Source: Mycobacteriaceae bacterium (lineage in GTDB: Bacteria; Actinomycetota; Actinomycetes; Mycobacteriales; Mycobacteriaceae). Taken from it: a stretch of 64,000 nt of DNA. The notes beneath the pieces are model-generated. The model was not told where the DNA came from. It saw only the letters and a program-made list of their open reading frames with translations, and did not search any database. Both the position numbers and the translations under genes were made by a program. The stretch is from the NCBI GenBank assembly GCA_019749805.1, contig JAIEPH010000006.1:62001-126000 (forward strand). The letters are read 5' to 3'. Positions 18,254 to 26,291 of the stretch are shown one piece after another (within the stretch, counting starts at the first letter, position 1; each line of letters begins with the position of its first letter).

Positions 18254-19021
18254 ATGGAGATCTCGGGCAAGAAGGCCATCATCGTCGGCGGGGCTTCGGG
18301 CTTCGGTAAGGCCACCGCTGAATTGCTGGCCAAGCGCGGCGCGAGCGTGGCAGTGCTGGACCGCCCGCAATCGAAGGGCAAGGAAGTCGCCGACCAGATC
18401 GGCGGCACCTTCTATGAGGTCGACGTCACCGACTTCGAGGGCACCGAGAAGGTCCTGCAGCAGGCCATCGACCAGCTGGGCGGCCTGCACATCATCGTCA
18501 CGACCGCCGGCGGTGGCGTCGCAGAACGCACCGTGAAAAAGGACGGGCCGCATAGCCTGGAGTCCTTTCGCAAGTGCGTCGACCTCAACCTCATCGGCAC
18601 CTTCAACATCAGCCGGCTGGCCGGCTGGCAGATGAGCAAGCAGGACCTCGTCGACGACGAACAGGAGGAGCGCGGCGTCATCATCAACACCGCGTCGATC
18701 GCTGCCTTCGAGGGCCAGATCGGACAGGTCGCCTACACCGCGTCCAAGGCCGCGATCGCCGGTATGTGCCTCACCATGGCTCGCGACATGGGCAGCCTGG
18801 GCATCCGTGCCCTCGCGATCGCCCCGAGCCTGTTCGCCACCGGCCTGACCGAAGGCATTCCCGACGAGTTCGCCAAGGCGCTCACCAAGGATGCGGCGTT
18901 CCCGAAGCGGTTGGGCAAGCCGGAGGAGTACGCGAAGCTGGTGGCCGCGATCGTCGAGAACCCGATGCTCAACGGGCAGTGCCTGCGTCTGGACGCCGGC
19001 CAGCGTTTCGCCCCCAAGTGA
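18254..19021 (+). CDS. SDR family 3-hydroxyacyl-CoA dehydrogenase-like protein
   Basis: This 255-residue short-chain dehydrogenase has the nucleotide-binding GGASGFGKATAE at residues 12-23, NTASIAAFEGQ with the catalytic serine and YTASKAAIAG with the catalytic Tyr-Lys pair. The acidic residue VLDRP after beta-2 favours NAD(H). Overall it resembles type II 3-hydroxyacyl-CoA dehydrogenase (HSD17B10-like), which oxidises short 3-hydroxyacyl-CoAs in beta-oxidation and isoleucine breakdown. GGAAAGGGAAC precedes the ATG. It is followed by a strong hairpin and then the PoxB-like gene. Confidence 0.85.
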   Translation: MEISGKKAIIVGGASGFGKATAELLAKRGASVAVLDRPQSKGKEVADQIGGTFYEVDVTDFEGTEKVLQQAIDQLGGLHIIVTTAGGGVAERTVKKDGPHSLESFRKCVDLNLIGTFNISRLAGWQMSKQDLVDDEQEERGVIINTASIAAFEGQIGQVAYTASKAAIAGMCLTMARDMGSLGIRALAIAPSLFATGLTEGIPDEFAKALTKDAAFPKRLGKPEEYAKLVAAIVENPMLNGQCLRLDAGQRFAPK

Positions 19022-19027
19022 TTCGGT

Positions 19028-19076
19028 GATTTCGGTGCGCTAATCACCGCTGAGCGACTGTTAGCGCACCGAAATC
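19028..19076. repeat. Perfect 16-bp inverted repeat (hairpin) between two genes
   Basis: GATTTCGGTGCGCTAA (19028-19043) is repeated exactly in reverse complement at 19061-19076 with a 17-nt loop. The stem begins 7 nt after the SDR stop and ends 8 nt before the next start. It lacks a T-tract, as most mycobacterial terminators do. It may end SDR transcription, or it may be one copy of a dispersed intergenic element. Confidence 0.85.
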
Positions 19077-19083
19077 GCATAGT

Positions 19084-20829
19084 GTGGCGCGGGTGGCGAC
19101 TGTTGCTGATCACGTCATCGAGGCCCTGCGGATCAGCGGCGTACGCCGCGTGTACGGCCTGCCCGGCGACAGCCTCAACGGCTTCACCGACGCGATCCGC
19201 CGCTCCGGCGAAATCAGTTGGGAGCACGTCCGTCACGAGGAGACCGCCGGATTCGCGGCCGCGGCGGATGCGGCGCTCTCCGGCGGCCTGGCCGTTTGCG
19301 CGGGCAGCTGCGGCCCCGGCAACCTGCATCTGATCAACGGTTTGTTCGACGCGCACCGCAGCCGCGTTCCCGTGCTCGCGATCGCCGCGCACATCCCACG
19401 CACCGAAATCGGATCGGAATACTTCCAGGAGACGCACCCGCAGGAGTTGTTCCGCGAGTGCAGCGTCTACTGCGAACTCGTCAGCACCCCCGAGATGGCG
19501 CCGCGCATCCTCGAGATGGCGATGCGCGCGGCCGTCGAGGAGAACGGCGTTGCCGTCGTCGTAGTCCCCGGCGAGATCTTCCTGCAGCGCGCCGGCTCCT
19601 CCGGGTGGAACGCGCGGCCGGTCGTTGCGACACGGTCGGTGGTGCGCCCCGACGACGAGTCGCTGCAGCGGGCGGCCACCATCCTCAACGACGCCGAGGC
19701 GGTGACGATTCTGGGCGGCGCCGGCGTCGCCGGTTCACACGACGTCCTGATCGCCGCGGCGGCGACGCTCAATGCGCCGATCGTGCATGCGCTGCGCGGC
19801 AAGGAATTCATCGAGTACGAAAACCCCTACGACGTCGGCATGACGGGACTGCTCGGCTTCGCGTCGGGCTACAAGGCGATCAACGAATGCGACGCGCTGT
19901 TGATGCTGGGCACCGACTTCCCGTATCAGCAGTTCTATCCCGACAACGCCAAGGTCGTCCAGGTCGACATACGCGGCCGCAACCTCGGCCGCCGCACCCC
20001 GATCGAGCTTGGGCTGGTGGGCTCGGTCAAAGACACCCTCGCCGCGCTGCAGCCGATGCTCAGCCAGAAGAGCCGGCGCGAGCACCTGGACCGGTCGCTG
20101 CGCCATTACTCCAAGACCCGTAAGCGGATGGACGACCTTGCGGTCAACGATCGCGATCGCACCCCCATTCGACCTGAATACGTTGCCGGACTTGCCAATC
20201 GGCTGGGAACCGACGACGCGGTGTTCACCGCCGACGTGGGTTCGCCGGTGGTATGGGCCGCTCGGTACCTCACGATGAACGGCCGTCGCCGGCTCATCGG
20301 CTCGTTCAACCACGGCACCATGGCGTGCGCGCTGCCACTGGCAATCGGTGCGCAAACCGCTTACCGCGACCGGCAAGTCGTGGCGCTGGCCGGCGACGGC
20401 GGGCTGACGATGATGTTCGGTGAGTTGCTCACGCTGATCCAGAATCGGCTGCCAGTCAAGGTGATCGTGTTCAACAACTCCTCGTTGAATTTCGTCGAAC
20501 TGGAGATGAAGGCCGCGGGCATCGTCAACTTCGGAACCGATCTGGTGAATCCTGACTTTGCCGCCATTGCTGAGGCGATGGGAATCTTCGGCCGGCGCGT
20601 CGAAGCGCCGTCCGGTCTGGAGGCCGCCTTGGTCGAGGCATTTGAATTCGACGGACCCGCCATCATCGATGTGGTGACTGCACGGCAGGAGCTGTCGATT
20701 CCACCCGCGATTACAGTTGAGCAGGCAAAAGGCTTCTCGCTTTACGCGATCCGGACGATTCTCGCCGGCCGGGCCGACGAGTTGCTCGACTTGGCGACGA
20801 CCAACGTGGCGCGACGTATTCTCGACTGA
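19084..20829 (+). CDS. Thiamine pyrophosphate enzyme, PoxB-like pyruvate:quinone oxidoreductase or acetolactate-synthase-like
   Basis: This 581-residue three-domain TPP enzyme has the activator glutamate in HEETAGFAAAADAAL (about residues 51-65), a central FAD/Rossmann domain (TILGGAGVAGSHDVLIAAAATL), and the C-terminal TPP/Mg block from GDGGLTMMFGEL to VFNNSSLNFVELE. The last resembles PoxB and pyruvate oxidases more than anabolic AHAS, and the tail (SIPPAITVEQAKGFSLYAIRTILAGRADELLDL) is also PoxB-like. It probably oxidises pyruvate to acetate with quinone at the membrane. GTG at 19084 or 19093 could start it. It lies directly after a hairpin and has the SDR upstream. Confidence 0.85.
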   Translation: MARVATVADHVIEALRISGVRRVYGLPGDSLNGFTDAIRRSGEISWEHVRHEETAGFAAAADAALSGGLAVCAGSCGPGNLHLINGLFDAHRSRVPVLAIAAHIPRTEIGSEYFQETHPQELFRECSVYCELVSTPEMAPRILEMAMRAAVEENGVAVVVVPGEIFLQRAGSSGWNARPVVATRSVVRPDDESLQRAATILNDAEAVTILGGAGVAGSHDVLIAAAATLNAPIVHALRGKEFIEYENPYDVGMTGLLGFASGYKAINECDALLMLGTDFPYQQFYPDNAKVVQVDIRGRNLGRRTPIELGLVGSVKDTLAALQPMLSQKSRREHLDRSLRHYSKTRKRMDDLAVNDRDRTPIRPEYVAGLANRLGTDDAVFTADVGSPVVWAARYLTMNGRRRLIGSFNHGTMACALPLAIGAQTAYRDRQVVALAGDGGLTMMFGELLTLIQNRLPVKVIVFNNSSLNFVELEMKAAGIVNFGTDLVNPDFAAIAEAMGIFGRRVEAPSGLEAALVEAFEFDGPAIIDVVTARQELSIPPAITVEQAKGFSLYAIRTILAGRADELLDLATTNVARRILD

Positions 20830-20877
20830 ACACCCACTTGCTGCCCACATTTTGATCTTGACCGCTAATGTTTGCCC

Positions 20878-22239
20878 ATGCGCATTGGTGTGGCCGCGTT
20901 GGCGGCTGTTGTATTGCTCGTGGCCGGCTGCGGCGGAGGTAGCAAATCGGAGCCGTCGTCGCAGGCCCAGAAGACCGCGGGCGGTGCGCCCGACATCAGC
21001 GACGTCAAGATCGACGGTGACGCCTCGGCGCCGGTGAACAAAATCGCGATGCAGGCCATCGCGGATCTGGAGCAGTACTGGGCCGAGCAGTTCCCGAAGC
21101 TCTACGACAAGGAGTTCGAGCAGATCTCCGGTGGCTACTATGCCGTCACCGCGGACAGCCCCGCTCCGCCGTGCACCACGTCACCCGAGGAGGTCGCGGG
21201 AAACGCGTTCTACTGCTCGACCGAGGACGTCGTAGCGTGGGACGCCCAACAGCTGCTCCCCGAAATGCAGGACAAGTTCGGGCCTTTCACCATCGCGGTC
21301 GTGATGGCCCACGAATGGGGCCATGCGGTTCAGGCGCGGTCGAACTTCACCGGCCGCACCGTCACACAGGAGCTGCAGGCCGACTGCTTCGCAGGTGCTT
21401 GGTCACGACACGCGCAGGAAGACAAGGTGTTCGAGGTCAACGCCGCCGACCTGGACAGCGCGCTTGCCGGTGTTCTCGACCTGCGAGACACGCCTGGCAC
21501 ATCGAAGATCGACCCCAACGCGCACGGCAGCGGGTTCGATCGGGTCAGCGCTTTCCAGGACGGCTATGACAACGGGCTGGACAGTTGCAAGGACTACCGC
21601 GACGACGAACCGATGGTGCTCGCACTGCCGTTCAACGATGAAGCGGACGCCTCGCGCGGCGGCGACTCTCCGTACGACTCGATCATCAACGGGGTGCCGT
21701 ACGACATCGAGGATTACTTCACGCAGCTGTATCCGGAGATCGCCAACGGCGAGGAGTGGCGTCCGCTGGCGCGCATCGAGCCGTTCGATCCCGCCAACCC
21801 GCCGATGTGTGCCGACCAGTCAGCCGAGGGATACGCGTTGTTCTATTGCGTCCCAGAGGATTACGTCGGCTGGGACAACGTCGACGCGATGCCCGAGGTC
21901 TACCAGCAGGGCGGCGACTATGCGGTGGTCACGCTGCTCGCCACCCAGTGGGGTCTGGCGGCGTTGACCAGGCTCGGTGACGATTCCGACGAGAAGACGT
22001 CGACATTGCGCGGAGATTGCCTGGCAGGTGGCTATACGGCGAGCGTGATCCTCTACAACCGTCCCGAGACCAGTACGTACCGCATCTCACCCGGCGATCT
22101 CGACGAAGGTATCAAGGCGCTACTGGTGTTTCGCGGTGACGGTGACGTCGAACGCCAGGGTGCAGGCTGGGCCAGGGTGGAGGCGTTCCGTAAGGGCGTG
22201 ATCGACGGCGCCGAGTCGTGCCTGACCTATCAGGCATAG
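20878..22239 (+). CDS. Zinc metallopeptidase-like lipoprotein with a duplicated, degenerate second repeat
   Basis: The ATG at 20878 gives 453 residues starting with a lipoprotein signal (lipobox LVAGC, about residues 16-20), so it should be anchored outside the membrane. Repeat 1 holds VVMAHEWGHAVQ (HEWGH at 145-149) and ELQADCFAGAWSRHA, the YpfJ-type neutral zinc peptidase pattern. Repeat 2 matches it block by block (AEGYALFYCVPEDYVGWD against GNAFYCSTEDVVAWD, LRGDCLAGGYTASV against LQADCFAGAWSRHA), but HEWGH has become TQWGL (356-360), so this half cannot bind zinc in the same way. The second half may bind substrate or regulate. Catalysis by the first is predicted, not shown. Confidence 0.85.
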   Translation: MRIGVAALAAVVLLVAGCGGGSKSEPSSQAQKTAGGAPDISDVKIDGDASAPVNKIAMQAIADLEQYWAEQFPKLYDKEFEQISGGYYAVTADSPAPPCTTSPEEVAGNAFYCSTEDVVAWDAQQLLPEMQDKFGPFTIAVVMAHEWGHAVQARSNFTGRTVTQELQADCFAGAWSRHAQEDKVFEVNAADLDSALAGVLDLRDTPGTSKIDPNAHGSGFDRVSAFQDGYDNGLDSCKDYRDDEPMVLALPFNDEADASRGGDSPYDSIINGVPYDIEDYFTQLYPEIANGEEWRPLARIEPFDPANPPMCADQSAEGYALFYCVPEDYVGWDNVDAMPEVYQQGGDYAVVTLLATQWGLAALTRLGDDSDEKTSTLRGDCLAGGYTASVILYNRPETSTYRISPGDLDEGIKALLVFRGDGDVERQGAGWARVEAFRKGVIDGAESCLTYQA

Positions 22240-22255
22240 CAACAGCTTCACGGAA

Positions 22256-22271
22256 TCCGCCGTACGGCGGA
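22256..22271. terminator. 16-bp perfect palindrome after the peptidase gene
   Basis: TCCGCCGTACGGCGGA is its own reverse complement and begins 17 nt after the peptidase stop. It can form a compact G+C-rich hairpin of up to six pairs with a GTAC loop. No T-run follows. It is either a terminator of the mycobacterial type or a protein site; termination is the simpler reading. Confidence 0.45.
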
Positions 22272-22425
22272 CAATCGCGCAACATTCTTGTCCATTACCG
22301 GATATTCGCGCTCCTCAGGGCGTTGAGTGAGTGGTGCATACGGAACCGGCGCCGGTCAGATCTGTTACCACAACGTCAATTTCGGCACCGGGTCGATGTT
22401 TGCACTCGACAAGGAGGACCGCGTC

Positions 22426-23253
22426 ATGACAGATCCCACTGCTACTCTCGACGTACAGCAGGTCGCTGCCAAACATCGCGCGATGTGGGCGTCCGGCAAC
22501 TATCCCAAACTCGCCGTCGAACTCGTCACTCCGCTCGGCCCCGTTTTGGTGGAAGCTACCGGTATCGGCCCGGGGGATCGAGTCTTGGACGTGGCCGCCG
22601 GTACGGGGAACGCGTCGATACCTGCCGCCGAAACAGGCGCGACGGTCGTGGCCAGCGACCTGGTCCCGGATCTGTTGGAGCACGGCAGGCGACTGGCCGC
22701 CGAGCGAGGCGTCGAGCTGGAATGGCGTGAGGCCAACGCCCATGAATTGCCCTTCGGGGACAACGAATTCGATGTGGTGATGTCGTGTATCGGCGTGATG
22801 TTCGCGCCGTTTCATCAGCTCGCTGCGGGGGAGCTGCTCCGCGTGTGCAAACCCGGTGGCAGGATCGGGCTGATCAGCTGGACACCTGAAGGCCATATCG
22901 GGCAGCTGTGGGCCACGATGAAGCCATACGCGCCGCCCCCACCGACCGGTGCTCAACCGCCGCCGCTGTGGGGAGATGAGGACCACGTCCGCGCGCTGCT
23001 GGGCGACGGCGTGACCGATGTCGTCATGGAGCGACGGATGCTGACGGTCGACGCATTCGCCGACGGCGCGCAGTTCCGCGACTACTTCAAGAATCTCTAC
23101 GGGCCGACCATCGCGGTGTACCGCAACATCGAGGGCGATGCGGCTCGCGTCGCCGAACTCGACGCGGCGATCGCGCATGTCGGCGACAGCGTTCTGACCG
23201 GCTCGGCGACGATGGAATGGGAGTACCTGCTGCTGACGGCGCGTAAGACCTGA
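22426..23253 (+). CDS. Class I SAM-dependent methyltransferase
   Basis: This 275-residue methyltransferase has the SAM-binding motif I VLDVAAGTGNASIPAA (about residues 46-61), acidic VASDLVPDLLEHGR and the motif IV/post region FDVVMSCIGVMFAPF. The CKPGGRIGLISWTPEG segment matches UbiE/Coq5-type small-molecule methyltransferases. The ATG at 22426 is chosen over the upstream opening because AAGGAGG sits 8 nt before it. The substrate is unknown. It is followed 12 nt later by a phosphotransferase gene, so the two may form an operon. Confidence 0.85.
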   Translation: MTDPTATLDVQQVAAKHRAMWASGNYPKLAVELVTPLGPVLVEATGIGPGDRVLDVAAGTGNASIPAAETGATVVASDLVPDLLEHGRRLAAERGVELEWREANAHELPFGDNEFDVVMSCIGVMFAPFHQLAAGELLRVCKPGGRIGLISWTPEGHIGQLWATMKPYAPPPPTGAQPPPLWGDEDHVRALLGDGVTDVVMERRMLTVDAFADGAQFRDYFKNLYGPTIAVYRNIEGDAARVAELDAAIAHVGDSVLTGSATMEWEYLLLTARKT

Positions 23254-23265
23254 CAACATGTCTTC

Positions 23266-24329
<1,064 letters not shown>

Positions 24330-24333
<4 letters not shown>

Positions 24334-25094
24334 CCGAAGGCGTCATACCCGAGTTTGACGGCCAGCGCCAGTCCCGCCGCACCGATCGTCAGCCGTATCG
24401 GCTTGGCAGGGGCGTGACGCACGACGACGGGACCCAGCCGTGATCCCACGAGGCAGCCCAGCCCGAGGGGAACGACCGCCGACCACTGCACCGGTGCGAC
24501 GAAGACGAAGATGACCGCCGCGACGATGTTGGCGATGCCGAGGATGACGTTCTTGCCCGCATTGGCGTGCGCGAGCGTCGCCCCGCCCGCCCGGAGCAGT
24601 ATCGCGAGCAGGAGAACACCCGCGGCCGCACCGAAATAGCCGCCATAGATGCAAATTACGAAGATCGCAGCCGATTCGAGTACCAACGTCACCGTGTGTC
24701 TTCGATGACTCGCCACCGTCGCATCCTTGCGCTGGCGGGCCGGGATGAGGATGGCCACCGAAGCGAATGCGAGGAGAAGGGGAACCACCTTCTCGAAGCC
24801 CTCGGCGGGGAGCGACAACAGCAGAACGGCGCCGACCAGTCCACCCAGCGCCGCGACCGGGGCGATGCGTTTGAGCCACGGCCCCTGCCCCTCGAGTTCA
24901 GGACGCGAGCCCCACACCGACCCGATGCCGTTGAACACCACGGCCACCGTGTTGGTCACGTTGGCCGTCACCGGTGGCAGGCCCACGAGCAACAGGGCGG
25001 GATAGGTGGCTACGGAAGCCAAGCCCGCGATGCTGCCGGTGAGGCCGCCGAGCACACCCGCTGCGGCGAGAAAGGCCGCATCCCACCACGTCAT
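24330..25094 (-). CDS. TSUP family (TauE/SafE) membrane permease
   Basis: This 254-residue membrane protein has seven to eight hydrophobic segments. It has the two-fold TauE/SafE repeat signature: GVLGGLTGSIAGLASVATYPALL near the N-terminus and GGYFGAAAGVLLLAILLRAGG in the middle. Family members export sulfite, sulfoacetate or other organosulfonates; the substrate here cannot be told. It is convergent with the phosphotransferase (4-nt overlap). Its 5' end faces the leader of the LeuA-like gene, so the 230-nt gap between 25094 and 25323 carries divergent promoters. Confidence 0.88.
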
Positions 25095-25172
25095 TGCGCG
25101 CTCACGTTACTTCGCGGACCGTTCCGAGCTGCCCCTTGGGGCCGGGACCTCGCTTTGCCGGCTGAAATGTGT

Positions 25173-25201
25173 TTGCACCCGCCTGCCGGGGCGTCTAGAG
25201 T
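25173..25201 (+). promoter_or_regulatory. Promoter of the leader peptide / LeuA-like gene
   Basis: TTGCAC (25173-25178) and TAGAGT (25196-25201) are spaced by 17 nt. The -10 lies 7 nt before a GTG at 25209, so transcription would begin at or next to that GTG and produce a leaderless leader peptide, the arrangement known for mycobacterial short leader ORFs. Confidence 0.65.
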
Positions 25202-25208
25202 CGCCAAC

Positions 25209-25250
25209 GTGCCGAGGCGACTCGTAGTAGCAACCCGCAGCGGGGTCTGA
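25209..25250 (+). CDS. Leader peptide MPRRLVVATRSGV (branched-chain amino acid type)
   Basis: GTG at 25209 opens a 13-residue ORF ending at TGA 25248-25250. Leu-Val-Val and a last Val make 4 of 13 codons branched-chain, as in ilv and leu attenuator peptides of other actinobacteria (for example LVVVTARR in the Corynebacterium ilvB leader, recalled). It has a fitting promoter 7 nt upstream and overlaps the first arm of a competing stem. Slow decoding at low leucine or valine would stall the ribosome on CTC-GTA-GTA and free the downstream strand. It is too short to be judged by coding statistics. Confidence 0.65.
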   Translation: MPRRLVVATRSGV

Positions 25251-25295
25251 TCCTGACCGACCCCTCGCTGTGGGTCGTCGCTACTTCGTCGGTCA
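25240..25295 (+). promoter_or_regulatory. Attenuator with mutually exclusive stems
   Basis: An 8-bp perfect stem TGACCGAC (25254-25261) with GTCGGTCA (25288-25295), followed by CTTCCTCT, is terminator-like. GGGGTC at the end of the leader ORF (25242-25247) can pair with GACCCC (25259-25264) instead, and GC pairs extend it across a 2-nt bulge. The two stems share 25259-25261, so both cannot form at once. This is the logic of transcription attenuation, with the leader ORF covering the antiterminator arm. No folding energy was calculated. Confidence 0.6.
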
Positions 25296-25322
25296 CTTCC
25301 TCTGAACTGAGAAGACCGGCAC

Positions 25323-25826
25323 ATGACATTCGAACCCGCAATCAGTGCAGCTCCCATACCGGGCCCAGCACCGTTCGCGAGCCACGTGGACGGACCCCTG
25401 CCCCGCGGTCTGCGCCAGGAGGCCGATGCGATGTCTTTCGAAACGTTCCTCGATCAATACGCGCCCACGACAGGACCATTGCGACTGGGCCAGTGGGAAT
25501 GCACCGATGCTGATCGGCCCGCCACCCGATTGGGTCCGCAGGCCCGTACCTACCAGGCGACGCTGGCGGTCGGAGATCGCATCAGTACGTCGTCGGCCAG
25601 GGCGTGCGGACCGGTCGCCGCGCTGACCGAGATGCTCTACGAGCGCGGGATCGCGGTCGAGATGACCGCCTTCCACCAACTGCCGGCCGGCGAGAACACC
25701 GCGACGTTCATCTGCGGTTCCGACGGAGGGCATTCCGAGTGGGCGGTAGGCCTTGCCGACGACCCGACGCAGTCGGCGCTGCGTGCGGTGATCGCATGCG
25801 CCAACCGGCTGTTGGCCTCTGCCTGA
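25323..25826 (+). CDS. Orphan LeuA regulatory (dimerisation) domain protein
   Basis: This 167-residue protein resembles the C-terminal allosteric domain of 2-isopropylmalate synthase: TYQATLAVGDRISTSSARACGPVAALTEMLYERGIAVEMTAF corresponds to the LeuA strand-loop-helix around the leucine site, and WAVGLADDPTQSALRAVIACANRL corresponds to the last LeuA helix (compare WGVGI...SLRAVVSAVNR). The catalytic TIM barrel is absent. Residues 36-70 (FETFLDQYAPTTGPLRLGQWECTDAD) look like the linker of LeuA. It could bind leucine or partner with the true LeuA; both are inference. The upstream leader and attenuator point to amino-acid control. Confidence 0.8.
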   Translation: MTFEPAISAAPIPGPAPFASHVDGPLPRGLRQEADAMSFETFLDQYAPTTGPLRLGQWECTDADRPATRLGPQARTYQATLAVGDRISTSSARACGPVAALTEMLYERGIAVEMTAFHQLPAGENTATFICGSDGGHSEWAVGLADDPTQSALRAVIACANRLLASA

Positions 25827-25832
25827 TTCCGG

Positions 25833-25889
25833 CGAAATTGCATTCCAGCAGGCCTCTACTCGGACTTTCGCTGCTGGAATTCCATTTCG
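25833..25889. terminator. Long near-perfect inverted repeat between convergent genes
   Basis: Arms of 19 nt at 25833-25851 and 25871-25889 match at 17 of 19 positions (core ATTCCAGCAG / CTGCTGGAAT), with a 19-nt loop. The element starts 6 nt after the LeuA-like stop and ends 13 nt before the end of the convergent membrane protein gene, so it can act as a bidirectional terminator. No T-run follows on either strand beyond short T pairs. Confidence 0.7.
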
Positions 25890-25902
25890 CGACGAAGGAG
25901 TC

Positions 25903-26289
25903 CTAGCGCGCGATACCGCGCAGCGCCCATGCGCCGAGCGCGACCGCGAGAACCGGCGCCGTGACCGGGGCGCCGGCCGGCGAGCGCGTGAAGTCGCCGC
26001 GAGATATCGCGACGGCACCGGCGGCGCCGTCGCCCACATCGCACGCCAACCCGGCGGTCACGAAGGCGCGTTGCTGCGCACCCGACGACAAGAGCGTGCC
26101 GACTCCGATGACGATGTCGCGCACTCCGAACAATCGCCACGCGTAATGCGACTGGCCGCCGTCGGCATCCATCCCGAAAACCCGGGCGGTGAGGCTCGGG
26201 CTGAGCCACGCCAGCACGCCGGCGGCGATCCGTCCGATTGCCAATGCCGCAACCACGCGGCCGGCCACGGAACGCTGATTGTTCGCCAC
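25903..26289 (-). CDS. Small membrane protein (DUF4267-like)
   Basis: From a GTG at 26289 this gives 128 residues with four predicted membrane helices: VVAALAIGRIAAGVLAWLSP, WRLFGVRDIVIGVGTLLSS, AFVTAGLACDVGDGAAGAVA and APVLAVALGAWALRG. The GRI.AG..AW..P and WRLFGVRDI.IG motifs are typical of a small mycobacterial membrane family (DUF4267-like) of unknown function. The frame is open much further upstream through the P450 gene, but the GTG lies 2 nt after the P450 stop on this strand and starts the conserved part. It should be co-expressed with the P450. Confidence 0.72.
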   Translation of the reverse strand: MANNQRSVAGRVVAALAIGRIAAGVLAWLSPSLTARVFGMDADGGQSHYAWRLFGVRDIVIGVGTLLSSGAQQRAFVTAGLACDVGDGAAGAVAISRGDFTRSPAGAPVTAPVLAVALGAWALRGIAR

Positions 26290-26291
26290 GG

